Of a stretch of DNA of 64,000 nt, positions 12,385 through 27,065 are shown piece by piece (the first letter of the stretch is position 1; each line of letters begins with the position of its first letter). The stretch is from NCBI RefSeq assembly GCF_037975245.1, contig NC_092574.1, positions 20,086,213 to 20,150,212 of the forward strand, given 5' to 3'. Below the pieces are notes generated by a model. The model worked only from the letters and a program-made list of their open reading frames with translations, did not search any database and was not told where the DNA came from. The position numbers and the translations under genes were made by a program. The DNA comes from Apostichopus japonicus (taxonomy: Eukaryota; Echinodermata; Holothuroidea; Aspidochirotida; Stichopodidae).

Positions 12385-14385
12385 TGTCACCCACAAAAAG
12401 AATGCAAGTGGCAATGCGACACATTCGCCTAGCGGCTATCCAAAATCAAAATGCAATGTAAAAAAGAAATACTCCAACCAACTAATGATGCAGAACAAGT
12501 TTTATAAATTCAACTTCTTAAGTGAATAGGTATTTATTGAGGAGGAACTTTCTCCTTAAAATAATAAAAAAAAGGAACATGCAAAATAAAGGTTACAGCG
12601 TCCTGTAATACTGCTTAGGAACACGTAGGACTCCTGAATACTTAGAGATAACAGATTGCTTTGGCGCAATCTTTACCAGAGGATAACATATACTAGATTT
12701 AGCTTAACTACTGAAAAGGTTAAGACTTTCCAAAGTTTTGATACCCCTGGATCTTTTTCAATTGCGAGAGAGCAAACTGGCACGTATAAATTTAGTCTTA
12801 ATATGTATTAATTGGATATTCTTTTCTCTATAAAAGAATGAGATTACCTCTTCTAGTCTGAAGAGCTTTCCCCCCTTTACATCATGAAATTCTGATTTAA
12901 CATTTATCTTAAAAAAAAAATGAGTTCTGAGTTGTCACTATGACGAATATTGCCTAAAGGTGTTGACAATACTTGTTGACACGTGGTTGCTGATATCAGG
13001 TTGTGGTAGGTGTTATAGTCGGTGATAAAACTATCCTCAGAAGCTTCCGGTCTTCGACCCAATGTGAGAGGAAAGTGGCACTGTATCGGAACAAAATACA
13101 CAATCAGATTCTCTGATAATACTTTGTCCAAATACAATATACTAAATATGTTGCATAAATTTATAATACAAAATTTGTAACAATAAGCCATATATGAATC
13201 TTGAACAAAGTTTAGTTTGTTCCACATACAAACAAAAAATTGGTTAAACTCAAACATATATACATTCCTACTCCAAAGCTATGGTGAGCACATCATAACT
13301 CTCCTTTATGCACACTAACCTCATGTTCACTCCACTAAACATATAACCCCTCTCTGCCAAAATCACTTGAATTAATTTGTAATGCTATAAAAGTTACCAT
13401 CACTATTACAATCATAGCAAACATCCACTTTCTTAAGGAAAGTCAATTAAGGCGTGACTTTTACTATCCAACACAATGAAAAATTACTACACAAAATTAA
13501 ACTGACTTTTGTATGCATATTCACCTCCAAAAGTATACAAACTTTAAAGTGATTGCATCCTAAATATTACATATACAGAACAGATTAATATAACAAGTTT
13601 CTACTTACAATGGTTCCAGTTCTTAAACTGTCAGACGAGCTCTGCAATACAGCTTTACTTTATCCGGTCAGGTGATGTACTTCCATCCCAACTCTGCCGA
13701 CAAGCTGCCCTATCCAGAACACTAAATATTGTGTGATACTGGAATCTCCAGGGAAAAATTGTGTTTCAAGCTTTCACAGTTAAATGCCAGATATTAATTA
13801 AAGTATGCCAGCCCAGGCTTCAATACAGGTATCCTATATATAGGATCCTGTGCCCCATGATATGAAAATCACAATATTGTAGCTCCGTCTTTTTCAGCTA
13901 AGAGATATAGCAGGACTCAATCCGATGATGGTATTTTGGAGAGTGAATAAAAATCTTATCCAACACTCACTTCACTGGCTGGATGTGATGTCACACATAA
14001 TTACTAGTGTATCAATTTGCATAACTTGGCAATACAATACATTGTCATCTTGACTATGTCCTGCCCTGGTAGGTTTCTTTTGTGTGCACTAGCTATGCTA
14101 TGCTACCCTGTACCTTTGTATTATTATACTATGCCCTGACCTGGTGATGTTTCTTTTGTATACATACTCAATTATGCTACCTTGTATTTTTGTAGTGAAT
14201 AGAGGGATTAGGGTTTATGTAAATTGTCCTACATCCTTGGATACTACTTTCCAACATCAACAACAACCAGCATTGACTAAAGTAAAAGTTATTAAAAAAA
14301 AACTTTCTAAAATAAACAGCTGACAGATTGACTTCTTCTGTCATACAAATACAAATTAACTAAATTATACTATTCTAATGTGACA
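12385..14385 (-). repeat. 5' LTR (2,001 bp) of the Gmr1-like element
   Basis: This is the upstream LTR in element orientation, with terminal TGTCA/TGACA. It contains the palindrome ATCCTATATATAGGAT at 13831-13846, a possible TATA region for the element promoter. A 117-codon frame inside (12904-13257) occurs identically in the other LTR and resembles no known protein. Confidence 0.95.
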
Positions 14386-16800
14386 CTATACACATGCAAT
14401 ACACAATTACACATAGTTACATTCCTAGGTACCGATTGCTAGGGCATCCAGGTGAAACGTGTATTAAGCATTACCCTGGTTACATGAGATTCTCAGCTGT
14501 TCGAAGGAACATGGTGTGTAGGCCTACTATAGGGCCTATATGAATACTATGAGGGTGCATATATGTACTATATCAATACCGTGGGCGCAATAATACATTT
14601 TGTTGTTATAGGGCCAATGAAGCCTACAGTCAACTATTTTTGCTTTATAAAGACGCTTTATTTGAAAAGATCGCACTGCGTTTATGGTAGGCGAGAAATG
14701 AAGCTAAAAAAGAGCCGTACATTAACGAAGATGCATAAATGTAGGCATGAAAATATTCTTATCCCTGACATTTGGTGGGTGGGGGTGGGATATGGTGCAT
14801 TACATCCCCTCCACCCATTTTCATGGGGGGATATATCCCCCCTCCACCCAGGATCGCCGCCCATGGCCATATGTGATCCATTTTTCGACCTTAATAATAA
14901 GCAACATTTCCAGTAAATATGGACACAAAATGCACAATTTAGTATGGCTGGCATGTCATTTAGTGTTTATAGTGATAATACAAACACAATTACCATCTAT
15001 GTTTCTAAAACTATTATGCCGCCGAACTTCGCCAGAACCTTTTTTTGGCAAACAAAAACTAAAGCATACGGGGGGGGGGGGGGGGGGGAGTTGAGCGATC
15101 ACCGACATCTCACATAAAGGTCGTCATCAATTTTTTTTTTTTTTTTTTTTTTGCTAAACATTTTTTTTTTGGTGACGGCCAAAAGGGGGGGCGCGCGCCT
15201 GTTGCGCCCCCCCCTGGATACGCCCCTGGCATGTATATATACTTTTCCTTCTTTTCTTTTCCTTTCCTTTTCTATATATCAGGGATTTTTTTCTTTATAC
15301 CTCTGTCAGATATTGAAATTTTGTTTCAAAATGTAAATTCGTTTGTCAAAACTAATAATATCGCCATCTCTGCTTCATTTGGACGACCATGTTTTTCAGC
15401 AGGAAATTTGTTTTCCCAAATTAAATAAAAATGCAAAGAGTATACGGTACGTTTTAAGTTCGTATTATAAGAGAACGAAACTTTGGCAAAGAGAAAGGGT
15501 TTGTAGTTTTTTAGTATAAGAAGCATATCCAAATATATTAAATAAGTTAAATCCTAGCAACCCACACGTAGATCAGGTGTGAGATAGAGAGAGGTGGAGA
15601 TAGAGAGAGAAGGTATGTGTGTGTGTGTGGGAGGTGGGGTGGGGGGGGGAGTGAGTGGACATCCCTAAATTCAAGTGCTCTCAACTGAATTTTTACTTCT
15701 ATAATGTTCAAGCTGATTAAGCAATTACTATTGTAAACATTCACTCTTGCAGAAGTATCCTTCTCTTTGTCGTTTGGAAGTATTTTACAAATAAAGCTTG
15801 TCGAGAAAATTATACAAACTGTGATATATATTGTTCATATTTGAAAACACCGTTCATAGCTTGTCCCCCCTCCTCCTCCCCCCTATAATCAATTAATTGA
15901 CGCTTCCATTCGACTTGCCTTTTCGATGCTGTTTCATAACTTATCGAACTGATTAAGTAGCCATTTGCTATAGGTGTTCTATAAAAAAAAAATGCAATAA
16001 TAAGAAAACATAAAACGATACTCCCTCAAAAAATGGCATTTCGTTTGACGATCTTCACATCCAGGAATGATTAGGTCTCCCTCTTCCTCCCCCTCCTCCG
16101 TACCCCCTGTCGCCTCCGTTTTCTAAGGCTAAACGAAGGTATTATAACATATTTTATTGAATAAAGTGAGGTATAAAGTATTCGTCTTCTATTCCTTTTT
16201 GAATTAATATTTTAGTATAGAGGTAAGGATTTCCTTATTGTAATTTTTTCTCCTGTAGTGAGATAAACTGTTTTATTGGAGGTCGATATGAAGATAAATT
16301 ATATATATAAAATCACTCTGAAGACTATCAATACTCTTGAAAAATGAATTCATGGAAAATAAGAAACAAGAGGCCACATAAGTATCAACTTTTATTCGGC
16401 TGGTAAAAGCCATATCTATACCGTTTAACTAATCTTTGTAATTATCAAGGTTTATTGCAAAAATCCCCTCATGCATTTTATAACAATTTAAATGATATTT
16501 TAATCAAAATAATGATGTGAAAATAATATATTTATCAATAAAGTCATTTAATCTGAGGAACAAAGAGGTACCATATGTCATGTAATATTCCTCAAGGACT
16601 TCGTCCTGTCTTCAGATTGATAGAGCGGCCCGAATGAAGACTAATTGGATTTATCGATTGAAATATTCTGAGAGACGAATTTCAGGAGAATTTGTTACAA
16701 AAATAAGAGGTTCGAAATTCAATGCGGTTATGGATGCATGAAAAGAAGGCGAAAGAAATGCTGACTTGGCGAACTGGTCAGTATTACTAAAAACAGACAA

Positions 16801-17110
16801 GTGGAGAGGGATGAAGGTAGGGTGGACTGGGGGGTGGGTGGAGGTAGGAGGGTGGGGAAGCAGGGGTGGGGGAAAAGCCAGATCAATGTCTTAATTGTTA
16901 CTCACACCCACTGATGGGTTTAAGGACAAACAAGAGGAACTCCATGAATATGATGGGAACGATTCTCCGCTAAAGAGGGGAGTGGGAGGGGAAGAGGGAA
17001 ATGGAGGGGTGGGTGGTGGCGGTGGGGTGGATTAGGGCATCAATGTCACAAAATAGTTACCCATACCGAGTGAGACGGTTTAGAAGGTGAAGCAAGACTA
17101 TCATATTAAC
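16801..17110. repeat. two-copy G-rich tandem duplication, about 157-bp period
   Basis: Two diverged units each start with a G-rich block (16801-16878 and 16974-17035) and then ATCAATGTC (about 16882 and 17039) plus a related tail ending in an ACAAG/GCAAG motif. The G blocks contain many runs of three or more G, enough for G-quadruplex folding. Confidence 0.6.
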
Positions 17111-18225
17111 ACTTCTTAAAAGATTTCCGTGGTTTAGTTAATTTGTAGTACTCTTAATTATACTAGAAAGAAGCATGTAAATTGGTCAGCTAGTGACAAA
17201 CTTTGTGTCTTTTCGGATTACATCAAACCTACTAGTGACGTGCACATGGTTCCATAGGTGGTTAGGACACATTATAAACTAGACTGATTAGGTATGAACC
17301 GTTATGGATTGGCGTCCTATAGGACCGGAGCCCCGAGGAACTGTTCAATTCTTCTCCTGCTGAAGTCAAAAGTCCTCTGACTGAACGACTTTAGCCCAAC
17401 TGGCCGCGATAGATGTGTGCATGGGGGACGTTTTACTACATATAGTATATAAAATGTCCGGAAGATCCATTTTGACGTGAAATTTGCGGTTAACTTCTCA
17501 AATCAAATCAAATAGAAGCCACTGCCCTTGGAAGTGTGTGCTCTTTCTGATTTCCCCATTCACAGTCGAGGTGTTAGTTAAAGGGTAGAATTATCGGAGG
17601 AGAGTGGAGGGGGGGGGGAGGGGCCGGGGAGAGGCGTAGGTATTTTGCAGGAACTTGAAAACTGTTGAGTATGTTGGAGGCAATTACGGATATCATTTTA
17701 GCCTTTATTATTAGATAAAACGTTTTTCATCTTTAGAAATTTTAATTATTGATCAAATTTTGAATGTCAAATGGCCCTTGCTTTATATAGGAACAGTGGT
17801 TTTCATAAAACAGTAATGATAAAAGAAAAAACATGACAAGAGAGATAATTACATTAATTCATAGTATTTGTTTCCTCAAGCATTAATAATGAATTGCCGC
17901 CAAATAACAGAAATTTTTACTTAATCAGTCCGGGGCCTTTTTTTGTAAATTTATTTGTAATCGCCGGAACAGCTCAACCATGAAAATACGTTCATACAAG
18001 TAATGAATGCGTCACCTTACGTTAAGCGTTAGACACAAACTAACACTGCACAATGTTCGACTAATTCTATACTGATGTTCTCCATAAGATGATATAAATC
18101 TTCATTTGTGATTATGTAATTTTGATCTTAATGTAAATTAAAGTGGATGCTTCCTTATGTATACCGGCACTGTAATTGATTTTCATTATTTGAAATAGCC
18201 ATATCATATAACATACCCGTACCAA

Positions 18226-18431
18226 AAAATTACGTAATCATATTAACATCATTACATAACCCACATTAAAGTTACATTATCATAGTAACATTACATATAC
18301 CACATTTAAATTTACATGATCGTAGTAATGTTTCATATCCATATTTAATTATATAATGATCTTAATATTACATAACCATATTTGGTTATGTAATGATATT
18401 AATATTACATAACCATATTGAAATTACATAA
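18226..18431. repeat. diverged minisatellite, about 40-bp unit, 5 copies
   Basis: Five units share the pattern ATNATNNTANTAACATTACATA followed by a CCATATTTAAAT-like stretch. They differ at many positions, so the array is old. Confidence 0.7.
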
Positions 18432-19678
18432 CTCTTTGCCACTTCGTGCCATTGTCCGTCCGCATAGCCTGAAGACCATGCATTTATTAACGTAGTATTT
18501 CGTCTATATGTTATCTACTATTCGTTTTATCCTCCTCATCAGTCATGACCAAAACAACTTGAGACCCAATTTTAATATGCAAAGAAGGGGCGTTATCAAT
18601 ATGTCGTGAAAGTGGTGAAAACCGACATTAAATTAACCTATTCCATCAGAACTTATGAAGATTTTATACCATGATGTTCCTGCATCAAGTATATATCGTT
18701 GAATCGTATTACTTTATCTAGAGGGGTGCACTCGCTTAATACCCCCTCCCCCTCCCCTCCCCCTCCACCGCCCGATGTCCTCGAAGTTTGACTGGGCAAC
18801 TCCAAGGGTGAATGGTGTTGCCCATATCATAATATCTGAACAGAAAGTACTTTGATTGAGTTATTACAATTAATAAAAAAATAATGGATGAAACTTTAAC
18901 ATTTAAACCGGTACTAAGCAAGAAAACTTCATAGTCACTTTAACATTAATGAAGCAGTCCAGAAATTTAACATACTTATAATCCGAATGTCTTGAAAACA
19001 GAAATAGCTTATATAGATGGACATATAATACTTGAAGCAATGTAAATGTATCTCCTTTCTTTGACGATGATATTTCAAGACTAAACATCTACCTGAGGTC
19101 ATCCTTTAACATACCATTTGATATTACTTATTCCAAGGCAAACCAGTTGATTGGTCGACACTAAAGAGAACATTTTTACATGTCTATTTGATTAAACAAA
19201 ACATCGTCTCCACCCACCCCCCACCCCCCCAAAAAAATTAAAACGACAACTAAAAAACACGTGACCCTGGTAGTTTTCAAAAATGTCTTCAGCAAAACAT
19301 GTGATTCAACTTTTATAGGGTGACGTGAAAGTTAAGTCTCTTCATTAAAAATGCCATTAAAAAACCCATCACCACAGGTACTGAAAAAAAAATACGAATA
19401 TTCTTTACCATAAATATGTTGTTATTTATGTCTTTGTATTTGTTATTAACAACCTCCATCAGACGTTTTGCTATACTTTATACAATTTATGCAATATATG
19501 AAGCAGAAGAATAGTGACACACCGCAAGGCAGACATAAAAAACTAAATGTGTATAAATGGTGAATGCAATTTTGTATCCACGTACATTTCTTCGGCAAAA
19601 AATAACTGAAAACAATATAAAACAACAAATATATATCGGTTCGCTGACTTTTGACCTACATTGTATATAACTATAGAG

Positions 19679-20099
19679 CAGGGGTTCCCTAACTGGGGTG
19701 CATGAACCCCCAGGGGGTGCGTGAGTCTTTCCCAGGGGGTTCGTGAGACGTTTCTGAAAGTCAAAACTAGAGTACTTTTTGCTGAACTAAAATCTGATAT
19801 ATCATATAATTTAGTAAGTACAAAAGTCGACAAACCCTTTTCGCGTTCCATAAGCATATGTTGCCATAGTAGTACCGTACCGTGCAAGTAATAAATAACT
19901 GAATTAAGAAATATTTGTTCATCTCTTGTTTTTTTCCATTACAATATTACACTATGAACTTGATCTTTAACGAAGCACTGGTATGTGTATTATAGTATAA
20001 TAATGACTCAGATCGTGTCTCAAAAAGTTTGGGGTTCGTGAACAGCTCTGACATCCACAGGGGGTTCGGGGGGGGGGGGATAAAGTTAGGGAAACCCTG
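19679..20099. mobile_element. non-autonomous hAT MITE (421 bp)
   Basis: The ends are CAGGGGTTCCCTAACT at left and the complement of CAGGGTTTCCCTAACT at right (one mismatch in 16). A perfect 8-bp target duplication CTATAGAG flanks it (19671-19678 and 20100-20107). CAGGG ends with an 8-bp duplication are the hAT hallmark. There is no transposase. It lies 38 bp beyond the GPCR stop codon, probably in or near that gene's 3' UTR. Confidence 0.93.
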
Positions 20100-20137
20100 C
20101 TATAGAGATAGAGATTCACCAGACCTCAAAATATTTT

Positions 20138-21157
20138 TTAAACTGATAGCGACGTTGACTTGCAGGTATCTGACTGATGGTGGTACGGTTTATTCGTAAA
20201 ACTTTGAAACGATGTTTGAATTTCTCTCTTTTTTTTCTTCTTACAGAACGCTCTTCTCAGATTTTGTCTATATCGAGAACCGAGCAGGTAAATCGACAAG
20301 GGATCAGTGCAGGTGTTGAGGGTGTATATGAGGGACCGGAAGTATCCCAAGAAGAACATCAGATTAGGCACGTGATCTTTAGCACCTGTATCCCAAAGCA
20401 CTAGGAAAAGATAGAACGGTAACCAACAGACTGCAAAGGAGACTACAAGTCCGCAGACGATCCATGAGACACGATTTCTTCTGGCTTGGACGTGTCTGTT
20501 ATGGTCGCCTTCCTGAAGAGACCGTGCAGAACGGAGAAGCGTAACGGCCATACATAGATAAAGAACCGCGATTAAAAGCAGTGGACACACATAAAGAGTC
20601 ACAGTGGTGAAGTAGATGGCGAATCGAAACACGTCCGGGTTGGGTTGGTTCTCAGCACCGTCGTATTCGTAGACGAACCAAAATGGCGCCGACAGCAGGC
20701 AAGCGAGAATGATGACTAATACAACCTTAGCGAAAGTCGTTTTGAGGTTGTCTCCGCGTGAACTCATCGGTCTAGTGACAGCGCAACATCTCTCGTAACT
20801 CAAGACTACCAAGGACAAAATCGAGAGAGCGCAGAAATATACATTAATGGTTTGAATCAGCCGGCAAAAGAATAAATCCATGTCGTGAACGTTCTGTTCA
20901 GAAAGTTCAAGAGGGACAAACACTATAAGGAATACAGTATTGGCTGTGCATAATATCCCGATAAATACATCAGAGACGTTACGGAAGCCGTAGACGACCA
21001 TAAGTATGACGATACTTGAATTAGTCAGGACACCAACAACCAATATAACGCAGAGAACAATCTTGAGCATTAACAGCAGAAGAAGTGGCTCTTCATAAAA
21101 TTCTTCGGTTGGGATGGAACTTTCCATCACGTTAGTGACACCTTCAAACGCATCCAT
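20138..21157 (-). CDS. class A GPCR, bombesin/endothelin-receptor-like
   Basis: A 339-residue seven-helix receptor in one coding exon. Landmarks: Asn46 (1.50), Cys98 (3.25), an ERC motif at 122-124 in place of DRY followed by AVTRPM, Pro192 (5.50), CWLP at 244-247, and DPLSIY at 285-290 with a Tyr one position later than in NPxxY. That phase and the following LLxSRYRQ stretch resemble bombesin and endothelin receptors (NPxALY). The tail has Cys305 before a lysine run, a possible palmitoylation site. Odd points: position 2.50 is Asn73 and 7.49 is Asp285, a reciprocal exchange of the usual pair; and the short ECL2 (about 165-178) has no cysteine to pair with Cys98. A pyrimidine-rich acceptor ending at 21181 suggests a spliced 5' UTR. 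The ligand is unknown, probably a peptide. Confidence 0.88.
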   Translation of the reverse strand: MDAFEGVTNVMESSIPTEEFYEEPLLLLLMLKIVLCVILVVGVLTNSSIVILMVVYGFRNVSDVFIGILCTANTVFLIVFVPLELSEQNVHDMDLFFCRLIQTINVYFCALSILSLVVLSYERCCAVTRPMSSRGDNLKTTFAKVVLVIILACLLSAPFWFVYEYDGAENQPNPDVFRFAIYFTTVTLYVCPLLLIAVLYLCMAVTLLRSARSLQEGDHNRHVQARRNRVSWIVCGLVVSFAVCWLPFYLFLVLWDTGAKDHVPNLMFFLGYFRSLIYTLNTCTDPLSIYLLGSRYRQNLRRAFCKKKKKREIQTSFQSFTNKPYHHQSDTCKSTSLSV

Positions 21158-21295
21158 CTTGTATAGATAAGCAGGAGCTTCTATTTGAGAAGTCGAAAAG
21201 ATAGGAGAAAAATGAATGAATTAATTCAAGCAAATCATTTATTTTAATATTTATATGAATGTTGCAATTATATTAAGTTTTGTTGTTGTATTTAT

Positions 21296-21330
21296 CACAC
21301 ACACACACGCACCCACGCACACACACACAC

Positions 21331-21363
<33 letters not shown>
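21296..21363. repeat. (CA)n/(TA)n compound microsatellite
   Basis: An imperfect CA tract passes directly into a TA tract. It lies about 140 bp upstream of the GPCR start codon. Confidence 0.92.
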
Positions 21364-22614
21364 CCATCGCTTCCTTCAATAACCTTTCTTTGAAACTTTC
21401 ATATGAAAGCAGTGAAGTGATGACATTACCATAACGCTTTGTAAAGGAGGTAAATCGTACTGACATAGGATGTTACATACCCAGAGGCATGCTGGTTAAA
21501 GTGTGTCTATACGATACATCCATATGCGTAATGACTTTAGCACACCGCGACATTTGCATGAGAAAGTATGAGTGAGGCGACGAATAACATCTAACATGAC
21601 ATTTATATGCGGATGTAGGTTATATAAGTATTTGCCTTTTTCCAGTTTATAAACTGTGAAGTTGTCTAGTAAAAGTTCCTTCAAATAATAAATATGAGAG
21701 GGACATCCCGGGGACTTCAGTAATTCCCCCAAGTATGCTAAAAATCAGATAATGGTCATCCATGCTCAAATTATATTCCCAGCAACATTTTACCGCCCAC
21801 TGTAGAAAGTGCTTACCCACATGTATATATACTGATGTATTTTCATTGTCTAATTTTAATGATTCTTAATAATAGCTGGCAGTAATTTGGAGGATCAAAG
21901 CTTGTAGGGAAGGACATTTAAAAGATTTCTCTTGCAGCCAATACTGAAATATTTTAAAAGTCAAACCGCATCTTTCTACGCGTCTTTTGCCATCAGAAAT
22001 GTCTAGTCTGGAGTTTTCGTTTTCATTAAGGGTTAGGATATATTGGCATCGAACTGAATACTTTTAAAGGGTGGGTATTGGGGTGGAGGGGGGGTGGGGT
22101 GACATTAAGCGGAAGAAGAATGAAAGCAGGAACACTTCAACAATGCTTTTAAGAAAGATTACACAAACATCTTGTGAGTATATGCTACAAATAAAGTTTT
22201 TCTAAAAGGCAATCAGGTATACTAGACTTATTCAGAGATGTAATTGTATCGTGAAATTGACATGCGAATTCTGAGAATTGAAATGCAGAGGTATAAATGC
22301 AATGACACTTTGAAATGGAAGGTTGCAAATTGTGATATCTTTTGCTAGATTAACCAAGGCTTTGTTTCTGCTTACTGCATGATTTAACGTGTACCATTGA
22401 TTGACCTTCCTAAGCTATTAAGACATGCGTAAGGAACCAAACTTTGTTACAATATTTGCAACATCTGTCTTTATAAGCATCCATATGTGAAATGAGGCAT
22501 AGAGCAAAATACGAAAGTGCTTTTCAGAATTCCAAAATGTCTTATTGGAAGAATAATCATCTTCGGACTCGTCTAGCCACTTACTAACTCAACTTACACC
22601 ATTTAAGAGTGTGT
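21364..22614. other. noncoding DNA upstream of the GPCR
   Basis: Would contain the GPCR promoter and any 5' untranslated exon, but I see no clear core promoter and no second gene. Confidence 0.4.
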
Positions 22615-25631
<3,017 letters not shown>

Positions 25632-25728
25632 TTACAACATGGAGCTGATCCTTAGTCCAAGTAGTAGACCTCTGCTGACAATGATGGTGGCCTTCTCATG
25701 GAGCCATTTCAGATCTTGTTCGCGAATC
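25632..25728 (-). CDS. weak candidate terminal exon, function unknown
   Basis: On the minus strand an AG acceptor (25729-25730, context TTTTAG) is followed by a 97-nt frame that, entered in phase 1, gives 31 residues starting IREQDLKWLHEKA, then an RGLLLGLRISSML end and a TAA stop. The amphipathic then hydrophobic pattern looks protein-like. No partner exon was found: the nearest upstream minus frame (25930-26163) has no evident donor. The pyrimidine tract is poor. It could be chance. Confidence 0.25.
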
Positions 25729-25740
25729 CTAAAATTACAT

Positions 25741-27000
25741 ATTCTCTTTTAGAGTAAACAATCCATCGTTACATTAACAAGAGAAGCAAACTTAACAATC
25801 AGCTATTACCCATGTTCTAGAGGTAATATTTTGTACAACATCTCCACAAAAAAAAAAAAAACTCAAAATAATTTGCAACTTCGTCACGTCTAAGGTGCCT
25901 GAGGTGTCTTCCTCGTTCCCTCGCGATCATTAAACACAGGTATCAAACCAAATTTCAAAATCTAGGCTAAATTTAACTTCTTTTCGTTTCAGTGTCTCTG
26001 TGCAAATGGATCGAAGCCTCGACCGAATTACATTATCCCGAATCCTATTAAAAACATCCGTTGCTTTCACGATACGACAGAAGACACAGTGTAGGACCTG
26101 AAGAAGTAGTATTGGAAGAGACTGATATGTCTGTGCATACTGACCTGTTGACATGTGACGCATTATGTATATAGGGCTATATAGGCGTTTATAAAGAAAA
26201 CTTTCGGATAGAATTTTAGGACACCTATCACGATGTAGCTAGGAATTCTGAGTTGGTTTTTTTTTTGTACAAATGGTGGTGGCACATAATTATATTATAC
26301 GTATCACAGAATTTAGAAAATGACGTTATAAACTTTCGTACAAGGAAAAGAACAATTCATCCGTTTCAACAATTTCATTTGGATAAAGACACAGCTATAC
26401 GGATAGAATTTAAAGTTTAGCAAACAAAAGCGCAATATTGTATTATTTCTTTGTTGTCTATACAACTTGTAACCTGTTTTAATGAGTTTTAATGAATGTA
26501 GATCTCTTAAATGAAACATATAGCTACCAACTTATCGTTTGCTTGATTGTATGTTTATGGCGAGACAAACTATGCTGCATAGGCAACCAGTTGCTGCTTT
26601 AAATGTCGCACTTGTCATCAGTTTGTCATCAGTAATCTTGCAATGTTCTTCACAAGCCATACATGTAATTTCCACACAGAATCGGATACCGCTTTATCTG
26701 TAAAAGAGCGCGTTGTAATGTCAGCCAGAATAGCTGTTCCTTATTACCAATTAATGAACGATTTACGTCATTGCAACAACAAAAACAAGAAGAAGAGGAG
26801 GAAACAAAGGTATGAAATGTTTCTCCTTATGTTGTTATTTGTGTGTAAATTGTATTATTGTAAATTGTGATATTTACACCTGATTCCATTGTACCTGATG
26901 TAATCTAGGTCAGGTGCCAGGTGAGTTAATATATGTATTTTTGTATTTTTTGTTTAATAGATCCTCCTACAAGCAGGAACTCGCGAAGATGCCACATTGG

Positions 27001-27065
<65 letters not shown>

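Larger units (their letters stand above)
5083..14385 (-). mobile_element. complete Gmr1-like Ty3/gypsy LTR retrotransposon
   Basis: A 9,303-bp element is bounded by two 2,001-bp direct LTRs and flanked by a perfect 5-bp target duplication CTATA (5078-5082 and 14386-14390). It is read on the minus strand: 5' LTR at right, then a candidate primer-binding site, one gag-pol frame, a purine tract and the 3' LTR at left. LTR ends are TGTCA...TGACA. I found no mismatch between the LTRs in the stretches compared by eye, and the single open frame is unbroken, so insertion looks very recent. There is no env frame: only about 165 bp lie between the pol stop and the 3' LTR. It sits inside an older DNA transposon. 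Confidence 0.96.
4601..15228. mobile_element. DNA transposon (hAT-like ends) split by the LTR element
   Basis: The left end CAGGGGCGTATCCAGG (4601-4616) is matched exactly by its reverse complement at 15213-15228. The flanks carry a 5-bp direct repeat GCATG (4596-4600 and 15229-15233), the expected target duplication. Both ends continue into G-rich runs with a shared GGGGGGGCGC segment. After removal of the LTR element, about 1.3 kb of host transposon remains (4601-5082 plus 14391-15228), with no transposase frame, so it is non-autonomous. A second inverted motif pair (GGCGGCGATCC near 4740, its complement near 14852) suggests either longer imperfect ends or a further nested element. CAGGG ends recall hAT elements, but a 5-bp rather than 8-bp duplication leaves the superfamily open. 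Confidence 0.75.
15229..19670. other. noncoding DNA, no gene recognised
   Basis: AT-rich sequence with scattered G-rich and C-rich simple runs. Frames are short and unlike proteins. Two tandem repeats inside are listed separately. Confidence 0.45.

Noticed and set aside
14563-15094. Overlapping frames of 90-117 codons on both strands
   Set aside because: They read through G/C runs at the right end of the split DNA transposon and show no family features.
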